Source of the DNA: Antedon bifida
Taxonomy: Eukaryota; Echinodermata; Crinoidea; Comatulida; Antedonidae
Direction: 5' to 3'
Length of the DNA stretch: 64,000 nt
NCBI GenBank assembly: GCA_963402885.1
Contig: OY727099.1
Coordinates: 19,301,001 to 19,365,000, forward strand
Shown: positions 1-10,458 of the stretch, piece by piece
How positions within the stretch are numbered: position 1 is the first letter of the stretch
How the letters are laid out: the number at the start of each line of letters is the position of its first letter
Translations under genes and position numbers: made by a program
Notes under the pieces: generated by a model
Databases searched by the model: none
What the model was told of the DNA's origin: nothing
The model's input: only the letters and a program-made list of their open reading frames with translations

Positions 1-215
1 GACTCTTCAATGGTTCTGTAGTCTGCCACACTTTCATAATAGCTTGAAGGTGTAGAGTGTCCAATGATCTGTCAGAAGTAACACCTTCCACTGTCTGTCT
101 ACAATCTCCAAGAAGATTACAGTAAGTCTTCAGAACATGAACTAAATGTAGAGCTCCATTCTCAATTAAATATGTTGTCGTCTTTATGTTTAGCTTTCTA
201 TGTTTGTTGACAAAA
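1..215 (-). CDS. Armadillo-like gene, coding exon 11 (cut by window edge)
   Basis: The acceptor is ATTTTACAG|TTTTGTC, entering in phase 2. The exon encodes a basic start (FVNKHRKLNIK) and a helix with IENGALHLVHVLKTYCNLL, then stays open to position 1. The true 3' border is outside the window. Confidence 0.78.
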
Positions 216-3200
216 CTGTAAAATGTAAGAAATTACACATTAATCAATAATTGAGTTTAGTGATTAAATTATCAAATACTGAGTCTTGTGAGATGCTGTG
301 TAATATTTTACTGTGAAGGTTTCTAAACATACCATGGAAATATGACTTTCTTTGAGCTTGTAGTTCTTTTTCTTGAGCGACTTAATGGCAGAGTACAGAC
401 CAAGTATACACACGCTACAACGTCAGACATAATGGCATAAGGATCATTTGCTGGTCTGTAGCCAACTGTTTCCAACTTCCCTTTAGAGTCAAATGACATC
501 TTTCCTTTAAAATATATTTCAAGTTTAATAACATTTGAATTATATACTTGGTTTCACTTTTGCATTGTTTTGTAAAAATTCCAAGAATGGCGATATTATA
601 ATATAAATAATATATTATAAATAATAAAGACATTCTGTACCTTCTTTGTATAACAGGTGAAGCAACAACTTGCTTAGGCTTATAATACCCCTCTCTGTTC
701 TTGTCAAAGTTTCTTTTCTCTTTGTACCAAGAGAACTGTGTTGATGCATCTTCCTGAAATTAGGTACCTCTACCACATGGTCATCTTGACAGTGGACTTG
801 ACTAATCTATATATAGATGCATTCATTCATTACAAGATAATATTTTATAGAAATAATATTTCTGCAGTAATAGATAATTGACAAACATGCTTCCAGCATA
901 TTAACTTTACCTGGATGATAGCTTCTTTGAGAATGTTAGTATCTTGACATTTGAGCAAAGAATGAATCACCTTTACACCTAAAGCTCTCACTTTTCTGCA
1001 AGAAAAATTCAGAATGTTAGTATTGTAATACAAATGATGCTTTCTAAAGTTATCTTTGTTTTTGCTATTCTTAGTCAAAAAAATGAAATTATACTTACAC
1101 ACAGTTGGTTGTTCGAATAAGGTCACATAATAACTTTAATTTATCTTCTTCCAGTAAACATGCTATCCCGTAAGATTCTTGACAAAGCTGGTGGCAGAAT
1201 TCTATTGCAGATATTTGTTCACAGCTGTCAACAGAATTGTTTTAAAATTAATGATGAATATATTTTCAGATAAAACAAAAAAAAAGATGAGGGGTCTTAG
1301 AGAATGTCTCACATTGCTAATTGGTTTATAAGCATGAACAGTCTCAAAACCAGACTGTCGCTGAGGTCCAAATCTCAAATTCTTTTTTTCATTAAAAACA
1401 CATTGGGAACACCACATTTTTTTGGAAAACCAAACATAGTAGACCAGCTTGAGAATGTCCAGTTTTACGAGAATTTAGTGTATGAAAATATGCAACCGAC
1501 TGCAGAAAGAAAATCGTCTTACCATGGTTCAACTCTAAGAGCTATGTCAATTTCTCTAAAGATGTTTACATCTATTACTGCAGCCATCAGCTGATCATTG
1601 TGGGCTATGACTTGTCTAAATGTTATTATAACAGGTTCCTGAAACGGTAAAAGTCATATTTGAAAGAAAATTACTTTTTTTCAAACATATGCCGCTAAAT
1701 ACTATGTTTTGGGAACAAATTACACATTTTTTTTACCCGAAGTTTTGGAACTTTACGTAATGCTTCCATGATTACGTGCATACCATGGTCGACTAGTAAC
1801 ACTGCAATCTCATGGTGGTGAGCGAGGGCGCACAAGATCATTGTAGCTGCTTCGAGTAAAACTTCACCAAAATTTGATTGCAGCATGTCAAGTAATGATG
1901 GCAGTCCTTGTTTGATCATCAATAACATCCAACAATCACTAAGTTCAACATGACTGACAAGCTGAAAATTTATTAAAGATATCATTTATTTACTAGTTTT
2001 AATTCCATTTAATTTAAAACAAACTTATATTATTTCCTTCTGAATTATAGCTTTTTAACATTAGCTACAGTAGCAAACTCCACAATTTAAAACACAGCAG
2101 GGCCTCAACACCTGCGTTTTGTATGGTGTATGCCATTGTTGTGTGTGTGTAGACTCCAGAGTTTTGCTAAGTAAAAGGTGTATTATTGTTGAAATGATTT
2201 ATTGTTGACAAATGAAATGAAAGTAGCCAGTGTTTGCCGCTGTGTACTAGTTTTCATATTTCCCTAGCTGCAAAAACATCAGAAATCAGAATGAATAAAA
2301 AAATATAAAGTAAATGCATAATTAAAATTAAAAGATTTCAAAACTGTATATACATTCATTATGCATAACAAAAAAATCAATAAGACACACGGATGAATGT
2401 TTGCCAGCCTACCGGATTAATGTATGAATATGCCATTATAAAATACATATTTTTATTAATGTTTATAATTTATTATTCATGACAGAAGAGACAAATAGAT
2501 TAAATGATGAATGGTTGAACAGATTTAAAAGTGGTCAGAGAAAATAATTGATGAATAAATGGAAACAGAAACTGATGAATGATTGTATCGATAAAAGGAG
2601 AGATGAAAACATGTACTTATATAGAGATACGTATAAAGAGTCACAGAAGAGAAATGTAAATAGAGAGAAAGTTAAAAGTTTGTTTAGTAGTTATGCTGTA
2701 AATAGACAACAAAATGGAATTAAGAGATGTTTACTAACTTTAAAATAAAATCTAATGACAAAGATTGACTTTTCAGAACCATTATATAAAATACAAAATA
2801 AAGGGTGACAGGAAATATTTAAACAAATAGCTTAAAAAGGTAGGCTCCTCATCTAGTTCATTATTAAACAGTTTGGCTTTGATTGAGTCATTTTGTTTGT
2901 TAAGAAATATTTCCAGCTCTTTCATCCAATACATTTTATTAATTAAACAATCACATTTGGATTTACACTTAGATAATAAACAATAAATATTTTACAAAAT
3001 AATAAAAAAACAAATATACTATACCATCTTGATGCAGATTAATGCATCCTTTAAAACTGATAAACTCTGCTCTTTAACAATCTCCAATAACATTTCCAGA
3101 AATTTATTTTCCAAAAATGCTTTAGCATTGGTTTCTCTGAAACTGAGTTTTGTCAACAGCATCAGAGTACATGATTTAACCGTCACACTGTTGCTTGTAA

Positions 3201-5423
3201 GCAGAAGCTTCAGCTAGAAATTAAACAGAATATTTATAATGAAATTATTAAATACCTTAAACAATTAACTCTGTTGAGAGGGACATTCCATTTCTAATAC
3301 ATTCTTGGAAATGCTATTTTAATAATTCTCTGAAAATTGTGATTGATAGAGATTGAACTAGAAATGACAATTTGGATTGGTATTGATCGTATTATTACTG
3401 CAATTATTTTTTTTTTTCCACTTTATTTATAGAGGTGATCAATTAATTATTTAAAAAAAACAGACTTTCTAGAAAACCTGATATTTTGGGCCATCCTAAT
3501 GACGTTTTTCGGTATTGGGAGAGGGGATACTAGGGAACACCAATCAGAGGGATACCTTCGGGACCTAATACACTTGTCAATTGTATGACCCACTATACGA
3601 CCTCTGGGAACGGTGCATCATTTGTCCGATGTGCGTCATACCTTATGAATACCACGATACACCCCTGTGTAAAAAAAGTGACGTACCTTTAGGTGACCAT
3701 CACGCACCCATTTGAAGAACAAGTACCACGTTGTTCATGATGGGTGTAAAGTGACGGACATTGACACACCATTATTCATTGATCTGACGTACCATTTAGG
3801 TTTTTTGACGCACCCCTGCGTCAATAATTATAATATTTGTAAATGATGCACCTCTCCTGTGGGGTCAAATAGTGGGTCATACAATTGACAAGTGCATAAC
3901 ATGGTGTCCTGTTATGTGGATGTTCTAGAATAGGGGTTGGCTGTAGAGTGCAAATATTCATAGCAATTCATGTACATCTATTTTGCTTTGCATTTGTATC
4001 AAGCACTTTTGTTATGCCTTGCATCAAGTAAAGCACACAGATTATTAACATTCCATTCACTTCAAAAGTGTCCCATTAATAGGTGTTCCATAGGAAGGGT
4101 TCTAAATACTGTACTAATACAACACTTTGATACCTGTTGAATATGAGTCGATTGTAAACTTTCATTTCCCAGTTTGTAACTAGACACAAGATTGACCAAA
4201 GCAGGAGATCTGTCTTTTTTCAGAGGTTTTCTTGTGTACGCTGTCAACATTGCAATGATCTGTCCAACACCAATATCATCCTCGTCATCTGAATCGGAGG
4301 AACTGGAGGCAGTTCTTGTTGCTACTGTTCTCTGATTTTCGACATCACCGCATGAACACTTGGTATTGATGGTTGTACTAAATAAGTTTGAAGATATAGG
4401 GTGTGCAGTGCCAACATCCAGCTGTATTGAATCTATCTTGGTTAGCATTTCTGTCAAGTTTCCACCACTATAAAATATAATATTTCAGAATTAACCTGCG
4501 CTTTTTTGTATCATAATTATTTAAAAAGTACAGAGGTCTTCGTTTATTGTTAGTACTTGAGGTTAATAATAAGATTAAAAACTAAATTTTAAATATCTAC
4601 TTACAAATCCACATCCGTGACTGTGTCAGTTTTGTAGTTTTTCTTTCGCCCATCATCATCATGGCATCGATTCCTAAACCCTTTACCAGTAAGAACTCCA
4701 ACTTCATCAGATAAAGGCTTATGAAACATTGCTTTTACTTTATTCTGAAAAATATTTTTAAAAAAAGATACAGTACTGTACGTTAAATAAAATAGACAGT
4801 ACAGACAATATACACTAGACATAGGCCTACTACTACCTATTTTATATAAAAAAGTACCAACATCAACAACCACATTCATTGATTGCATACTGACTGAAGG
4901 TTTCAATATCAATTTATTTCCACTTATTATAGCCTAGTAGGGCCTAGTAGGCCTACGGCCCTAGCCTAGCCATCTAGAGGGCCAAGGCCTATGACAGGCT
5001 AGTCCTAGGCCTATATTATTAGGCTAGGCTGCAGGCATAGATAGGCCTAGTACTAGGCCTAGGCTAGACCTAGCTAGCTAGGCCTAGTAGACCCTATCTA
5101 AAGACTAGGCCTAGCATAAAACTAGTCTAGGCCTAGCCTAGGTAGGCCTTATTATAGAGAGAGGTTAGTTAGGTCACTAACTAGTCAAATGGGATATCCG
5201 TCGAATGTGTAATTATAATCTCATTTAATGTGATCAGAAAAGAATAATTTACCTTTAGAAACAACTTGATCACCACCGAAAGATTAAAGCACCGGCTTGC
5301 TTTATGTTTTTGTTTGGTGTTGCCGTGGACTATGAAACGCCTCTGCGTTATTCTCATAAAAAACGCGTTTGTTTTTACAGTGAAACGCGATTGTTCCGCA
5401 CTTGATAAAAGTCGTTCTTGCAT
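1..5423 (-). CDS. Multi-exon armadillo/HEAT-like repeat protein, 5' part (11 exons, runs off left edge)
   Basis: Eleven exons on the minus strand join with GT-AG borders and matching phases into about 633 codons; the end of the gene lies beyond position 1. I do not recognise the ortholog. The first part, about 210 residues, is polar and holds an acidic Ser/Asp tract (ASSSSDSDDEDD) in exon 3. From exon 4 on the protein is a run of amphipathic helices rich in Leu, Ile and Ala, as in armadillo or HEAT solenoids, which usually act as binding scaffolds. The start ATG at 5423 is preceded in frame by TAA six bases upstream. That ATG lies just after a pyrimidine-rich stretch ending in TTTACAG, so a 5' non-coding exon may exist upstream. 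Long animal armadillo proteins such as MEI1 or TERB1 are possible identities but untested. Exon boundaries are my reading and were not checked against transcripts. Confidence 0.83.
333..504 (-). CDS. Armadillo-like gene, coding exon 10
   Basis: The acceptor is ATTTTAAAG|GAAAGATG and the donor TTCCATG|GTATGT. The exon enters in phase 1 and leaves in phase 2. It encodes KMSFDSKGKLETVGYRPAND and a hydrophobic helix around DVVACVYLVCTLPLS, then a basic patch. Confidence 0.75.
641..767 (-). CDS. Armadillo-like gene, coding exon 9 (acceptor ambiguous)
   Basis: The donor is AAAGAAG|GTACAG. To keep frame with exons 8 and 10 the exon must start at 767 (after GGTAGAG) or at 750 (after CAGGAAG). The stronger-looking acceptor TTTCAG at 754 would shift the frame and hit a stop in exon 10. 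In the consistent frame it encodes HSSLGTKRKETLTRTERG followed by a Leu-rich helix. The alternative frame is also open across this exon, which is unusual and keeps the call uncertain. Confidence 0.6.
911..995 (-). CDS. Armadillo-like gene, coding exon 8
   Basis: The acceptor is TTCTTGCAG|AAAAGTG and the donor ATCCAG|GTAAAG. The exon enters in phase 2 and leaves in phase 0. It encodes KVRALGVKVIHSLLKCQD and EAIIQ. The other two frames are closed by stops, so the frame is secure. Confidence 0.85.
1099..1224 (-). CDS. Armadillo-like gene, coding exon 7
   Basis: The acceptor is TTGACAG|CTGTGA and the donor CTGTGT|GTAAGT. The exon is in phase 2 at both ends. It encodes a Cys- and Leu-rich helical stretch with LLEEDKLKLLCDLIRTTNC. 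Confidence 0.82.
1523..1638 (-). CDS. Armadillo-like gene, coding exon 6
   Basis: The acceptor is CGTTTCAG|GAACCT and the donor ACCATG|GTAAGA. The exon enters in phase 0 and leaves in phase 2. It encodes EPVIITFRQVIAHNDQLM and a following helix. An open frame on the plus strand over this exon is a shadow. Confidence 0.8.
1737..1961 (-). CDS. Armadillo-like gene, coding exon 5
   Basis: This exon has exactly 75 codons, phase 0 at both ends. The acceptor is AATTTTCAG|CTTGTC and the donor CTTCGG|GTAAAA. It holds the clearest armadillo-type helices in the gene (QGLPSLLDMLQSN, then EAATMILCALAHHHEIAVLL). Joined to exon 4, the helix at the junction runs on smoothly (CIKM|LVSHVEL). Confidence 0.88.
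3025..3213 (-). CDS. Armadillo-like gene, coding exon 4
   Basis: This exon has exactly 63 codons, phase 0 at both ends. The acceptor is TTTCTAG|CTGAAG and the donor AAGATG|GTATAG. The reading is a pair of amphipathic helices (LKLLLTSNSVTVKSCTLML, then EMLLEIVKEQSLSVLKDALI), the pattern of an armadillo/HEAT repeat. It is not visible as a long open frame because it is bounded closely by introns. Confidence 0.85.
3571..3894. mobile_element. Short inverted-repeat element in intron 3 of the armadillo-like gene
   Basis: A perfect 26-bp inverted repeat (3571-3596 and 3869-3894) bounds a 324-bp element full of smaller dyads such as GATGTGCGTCATAC. No coding sequence is present. The structure is that of a MITE. 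The target duplication is not clear. Confidence 0.7.
4134..4467 (-). CDS. Armadillo-like gene, coding exon 3 (acidic Ser/Asp tract)
   Basis: The acceptor is TTTATAG|TGGTGG and the donor CAACAG|GTATCA. The exon enters in phase 2, completing a Phe codon, and leaves in phase 0. It contains ASSSSDSDDEDDIGVGQII, a likely disordered acidic segment with potential CK2-type phosphorylation sites, followed by a helix-forming tail. Confidence 0.85.
4605..4744 (-). CDS. Armadillo-like gene, coding exon 2
   Basis: The acceptor is TTTTTCAG|AATAAAG and the donor TTT|GTAAGT. The exon enters in phase 0 and leaves in phase 2. It encodes a basic stretch with KVKAMFHKPLSDEVGVL and a DDDGRKK motif. It is preceded by the AGGCCTA-rich intron 1. 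Confidence 0.75.
4925..5160. repeat. AGGCCTA/CTAGGCCT-rich low-complexity block in intron 1
   Basis: About 235 bp is built almost entirely from overlapping permutations of TAGGCCTA, CTAGGC and GCCTAG. It lies inside intron 1, close to the 5' end of the armadillo-like gene. The same octamer is scattered through the whole window. Confidence 0.85.
5253..5423 (-). CDS. Armadillo-like gene, coding exon 1
   Basis: This exon has 57 codons starting MQERLLSSAEQ and ends in phase 0 at donor CTAAAG|GTAAAT. The in-frame TAA six bases before the ATG supports this start. The sequence TTATTTACAG directly upstream could be a 3' splice site for a leader exon. A second in-frame ATG (MRITQRR) lies 22 codons in. 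Confidence 0.65.
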
Positions 5424-5429
5424 TATTTA

Positions 5430-6730
5430 CTGTAAATAATTAAATAAAAAGAAAAGATAACTTTAAAGATAATTGAATTAAAAAAAACAGAAATTGTGCT
5501 AAAACATTTAATCTGCAAATCATAAGAATAAACTGATTATAATGCAAGTTCAAAAAATCAATTTGTATACCACTCAATCCTGTACTCCCACTGTACCGCC
5601 TCTACAGTTATTATTGGAATCAAACAAGAAATATGTGACACAGACCTAGATAAAGACATGTCCGGTAATAATAACAAACTGCCAAAGATACCGAAAATGA
5701 AGAATAATGTAAAATGTGCCGTTGTAATGAAAATAAAACGTCTGATTTGGATCAAGAAAGAAATCGAATTAGCAGACAATTAAACCAGAAAATAAGCTGT
5801 CCAAATTATTGTGATTAATAGTTCAAGATTCCGAATAATTCGGCTAATCATAAGATAAGCCTTTGATAATAGTACAAACATGAAAACAGTGAGTGTAATT
5901 CCGTTGTTCCCTGGTGTAAATAACATTGTTTTCATTAAAGAAACATTTCTATTATTTTACCAAAGCCGCTTCTTAACATGATAGCCGTAGCTCAAAATGT
6001 ATCAACTAATGGTGTGTTTGTACAGATGCATAGATATCACTGATATTACATTATTATTAATTAAATATAACTTATGTTGAGTTCATACAGGCATAAACAA
6101 AAATTAGTTTTTGCTTCGCCCCGTGAATCGTGTTTTCTACGTCACTGATTTATGCTCTCTGCTTTCTAATTATGAAGTTAAATAATGACATAATCTCAAT
6201 TACGTAATTGTGGGTTAAACTAATTTATATCCTTTTTGTAGGCGCACGTAGGTCATGATGACTACGATAAACAGCTTCAAAGTGCGATCACGAATATATT
6301 ACGTCATCATTAATAACTTACGTTTTTTGTGCGCGCACGCACGTAGGTTACTGACGAAACAGTTTTAAAGTGTGTTAACGACATAGTTTCATTCCGTCAT
6401 TATGCTTTTAAATTGAAATGACATTTTGTTGCGGTAATTTTTTCGTCTACTTATAGCCAACATCAACATGAAAGAATATTGCGTATGTGTTCAGCAGCAA
6501 GCAGACGAGGTAAATCATTAGATATGCATTTTATAATTACGCAGGTCTGACTGAGTGATACAAAGTGACGATAAAAGTATTGATTTGGACTGTGAGAGAT
6601 AAACAGCATCAGTCTTGATCGTATAAACAGTCAAAGGGCCACTATATAATGCTGCCCATAGTCAGTACAGAATACTATAAATTCAGTTTTATATTTTTCT
6701 TTCTTAGAAAAAAAGCTACATATTTTGCTC
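5430..6730. other. Intergenic stretch upstream of the armadillo-like gene
   Basis: This is AT-rich sequence with no recognised gene. A 41-codon open frame (5658-5783, plus, starting MSGNNNKLPKIPK) is lysine-rich and has no support. Promoter elements of the minus-strand gene should lie in the first few hundred bases, but none can be named with confidence. Confidence 0.5.
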
Positions 6731-6734
6731 TAGA

Positions 6735-6935
6735 TTTGTGGCTTGTGGTTATGATGCTCCAAGGGTCCTGGGTTCAAGTCAGATTTTTTCCAAGGACAAA
6801 ATTACAACTCCACTCCTAAAGACTTGTAATAAGACTTTGTTTATGTAGAGCATCTTGTGTATATGTTTGTCGTGTGAACCCCTGAGAGTCCCTAATTGCT
6901 GGATGGATCCCCCTCATAAAATATGGTTAAAAAAA
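6735..6935 (+). mobile_element. tRNA-derived SINE candidate
   Basis: The stretch TGTGGCTTGTGGTTATGATG followed by GGGTTCAAGTC resembles degenerate A and B boxes of a tRNA-type RNA polymerase III promoter. A 3' body ends near a run of A at 6930. The A box is weak, so this is a candidate only. Confidence 0.4.
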
Positions 6936-8745
6936 ACCTGCCATTTAAGACCCTTTTTAAAGATCACTGACGTATTTACGTAAATAAATGTGAATTGAAA
7001 TATTCCTTCAAAACAATTATTTTTCGTGCACTACGTGGACCCCACAATCATTTCGTAATAACTATGTTATCATTATTGCATTATTAATTTAGTAGGCCTT
7101 TTATTTTTATAGATTTAAAGTACTAGAATTATTACCTATTGAAGACTTGTTTACATAAACCTTTATTAGGATTTACGGTGTTGAAAAGTTACTGTCCTCA
7201 TTGAGGTTACTGTCCTCACTGAGGTTCTGTACTCAATGAGTATTAAAACTAGTGAAAGATGTCCGGGTAGGCTTTTACGTTGGAATTTCATAATAAGTCT
7301 GTATTTGTTTCCTTTTCTAGGAGCAAAATACCAAATGACATAAAAGTTTCACAAACAATTCCAAACACTTTATTTCATATTTATATAGTTTTATTTGTAT
7401 ACAATATTGTTTAATGTTCTTGTTATAAGGTTATATTTTAACTGTTTGTATTGTATAGAGTGCACAATCTGTCTAGCTTTAGCCTATTCTCACTTCTGGT
7501 TATTTTTCATTGGTGACCGTAAATATTATTATTATTATTATTATTACCGCGCAATTCTGTATCTTGTGATCGTCGAACATGTCCTCATTCATGATGGGAC
7601 AATTATTTTGCCTTTGGCCTATTTACCGATCGGTCATTATTTTTACTAATGAATACAAAATAGTATCCTAAAGTAAATTATTCATGTAACTAATCAATCA
7701 TTCAAGACAGAATATTTGTCATTTATGTCAGAAAACCTAGTGTGTAACAAATTCTTGACATCTCTAATGTGTTACAGAACGTGATAATCGTCAGATAAAA
7801 TCAATTATATACGACAAGATTACGAATATAAATTAACTTAAAACACGTGTTAAATTTTAGAATTTAATTTAAAATATTAAATATATATACTTCAATAGAA
7901 AAGGACAATAACATCAGTAATGTTTTAACCTTACGTTCACACGTACGACGGCATAGGGCTGGCGTGGTTTACGCAAGTCGTAAGGTATAATCCACTGATA
8001 ATAAAGATAATGAAGAGCTACATTTTTCATAATTGTGTCCGGTCCATAACCAATGGAGGAGAAATAGACATGATTACAACATTACAAATACTACACTTTA
8101 GTATCTCCGATGAACATCGGTCATTGTGTGTCAGTTATCTGATAACCAGTCTGACCAGTCATTTTTCATTTTGAGAAGACATTTTGTTCACATTGTCACC
8201 ATCGTTTCACATGACTTGTACAAGACAGCAACATGGTAATTTCCATGGCAAAAAAATACAGAATGATATCAATTACAATATAGTAGTTAAATGGACACTA
8301 AATAATGATACATTGATCACTTTTGTTATGGAATAATATTTTTATCTTTCGACCAATATTGACTAGCCTTTCAGACAACTCTATCAGCCGGGTGTGTGGT
8401 TGGGAGGGGTTAGGATGCTGCAAAATCTATATCGTTCATTTACTTATATTTTATTTTTACTAAACGCATTCAATCTAACATAACATTAAAGTTACTGGAA
8501 TGTGTTCCAGCCGAAAACGAATATCATTACCTACGAAAGAGAAATGAAAGTAGAATCGATTTAGATTTAGCTGATTTATGGTTCCTAATTTTATGACTGT
8601 GCAGTACTACTTATTGATGTGATGTTTTAGCCGAATTAGTAATAAAACGCATTCAATTACTGAAGTAAACGAAGTGCATGTGTTGGTGGTTGTTCGGTGG
8701 TGGGGATGGGGGAGGTGATGAGGGAAGGGAATTTAAATGTAACGG
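6936..8745. other. Intergenic, no gene recognised
   Basis: The stretch is AT-rich. It contains three imperfect 18-bp tandem copies of a GTTACTGTCCTCA(C/T)TGAG motif near 7188-7240 and an ATT trinucleotide run at about 7526-7548. Nothing else could be supported. Confidence 0.5.
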
Positions 8746-8753
8746 ATTCTGTT

Positions 8754-8945
8754 CAGTGCGTAACGACTATGAGCGCTCACTGGCTGAACCCAGGGGCCCT
8801 GGAGCTTGTGGGGGCCTATGGGCAGTGTCCAGGCAATAAAATATACCGAAAAGGCTAAAACCTCCCGAGGCCTCCAGCGTTGGAACTTGGAGGGCCACTT
8901 AAGTTTCCTAAACCAGGGGCATCAGGCCTATGCGTTACGCCACTG
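8754..8945 (-). mobile_element. hAT-type MITE, copy 1
   Basis: This is a 192-bp element with ends CAGTGCGTAAC and GTTACGCCACTG. It is flanked by perfect 8-bp direct repeats ATTCTGTT (8746-8753 and 8946-8953). An 8-bp target duplication with CAGTG termini is the hallmark of hAT transposons. The interior is GC-rich and homologous, in inverse orientation, to the element at 36324-36454. It is non-coding. Confidence 0.88.
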
Positions 8946-8953
8946 ATTCTGTT

Positions 8954-9485
8954 GTTCTTACTACAACAATTTAATAACGCCCCTCGGTTACAGACGATCC
9001 GAGAGCCCGTCTATGGTAATGATGGTAATAGGCCTAACGATGCAAGTAAAATAGAATAGAAAAGAATGAATATAATAAATGGTTACATTAATAGGCCTAT
9101 AGATTATGATCATGAACCAAAAAAATAGAACATTTTTTTAACTAGTTGTTGACTGTTCAGTACATAGATTATGCTTTATATTATTGGGGCAATAAATTGT
9201 ATACTTCTGAATTAAATAGTGTTTTGTGTATGTGTGTGTATTTACTTAAATATCTACAACATGTTCCATTTAAAAGTTGGACCAATTATTGGGATAAAAA
9301 GTCAATAATCCGATGTGCCATTGGTCGTGGTCAAGACCTAGAGAAACCGTCGGGGTGAGGAACGAGGACGCACGTCCCAATATTCTTACATGCGCACAGT
9401 GGATTGACATTCAGCCCAAGATTGACAATCAGTAGGTGCTCTCTCCTACCAGACCACCAGGGGGATCATGTAAAAGAAGTCAACA
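8954..9485. other. Intergenic, no gene recognised
   Basis: No gene is supported. The 70-codon open frame at 9146-9358 has no family resemblance. Around 9355-9440 there is a short stretch (GAGGACGCAC, then CATGCGCACAGT) resembling part of 31835-31885, perhaps an old shared repeat. Confidence 0.45.
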
Positions 9486-9487
9486 GC

Positions 9488-9757
9488 CAACGTTTTGAAG
9501 ATTACACTAACGTTACAAATAACGATCAAAAACATTAAAATGATGTTATATGGATGTTAATTTGAACATTAAACTAACGTTACTGTTTAAAGAACGTCAA
9601 CAAACGTTTACAAATCATGTCATTTGAACTTTATTTTGAACCTTCAAATAACGTTACAAAAAAACTTCCAATGAACGTTTACAAAGGTCAACATTTTTAC
9701 GTCAACCTAACGTTAATTTGTAACATTCAAATAACGTTATTTGAACGTTAAATTGTT
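9488..9757. repeat. AACGTT-motif repeat block
   Basis: AACGTTA/AACGTTT and close variants such as AACGTC recur about every 15-30 bp on a low-complexity background. The motif is itself a palindrome. The block looks like the interior of a repeat-rich non-autonomous element, but no clear ends were found. Confidence 0.6.
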
Positions 9758-10458
9758 TGCTGTGCTAAAGCTAAGGGGCAGGGTCCATGGTCGCACATGT
9801 CACTGATCGGATCATAAATAATCCAATATACACCGTATTCTGTTACCTGGTGTTTCATGACTTTATGGGGATATTATTACACAAGAAGATAAAAATAAAC
9901 TATTTTGAAAGAAAAAGAGTGAGAATACATAGTTAATAGGCTATTTTGTTCAATAGAAAGAAGAAACATGACATATTAAATATAGAATCTGTGTAATCTA
10001 TACGTTTTAAAATGTAATCGGCTTGATAAAATATTTAAGTTCACGTCAGAGAGTCTAGGATATAAATATAATATCGATATAATATGATACGCTACAAATC
10101 TAAAGCTTTACTGCAAAATCGATTTCTAAAATTTAAACGTTATTTGGCCGTACTTCGGAAGCACAAATTGATATTTTTGCACAAGTATACTTTTTTTTAA
10201 TGACGCTGATAATTTCTATTTTGCCAATCACCCCGGGGAAATAGAGCTACGCTTGAAACATAATTATGTCATTATGTCAATTATAAACACCCATATTTAT
10301 GTACCTATTTTGTTTTCGTATTTCAATAATTAATTAGTCTAGCTTCACTATCAGAGTTACATCCGATAAGTTATAATCCGACGGAATTAGTCTAAAGGAT
10401 ACATATCGGAGTTATCTCGGACGCGTCGGTTGAACTCGGATGATTCGGCTCTGCTTAA

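Noticed and set aside
2820-2930. Extra exon of the armadillo-like gene (minus, LEIFLNKQNDSIKAKLFNN)
   Set aside because: It is open, but no donor follows it. Exons 4 and 5 already join in phase with a continuous helix.
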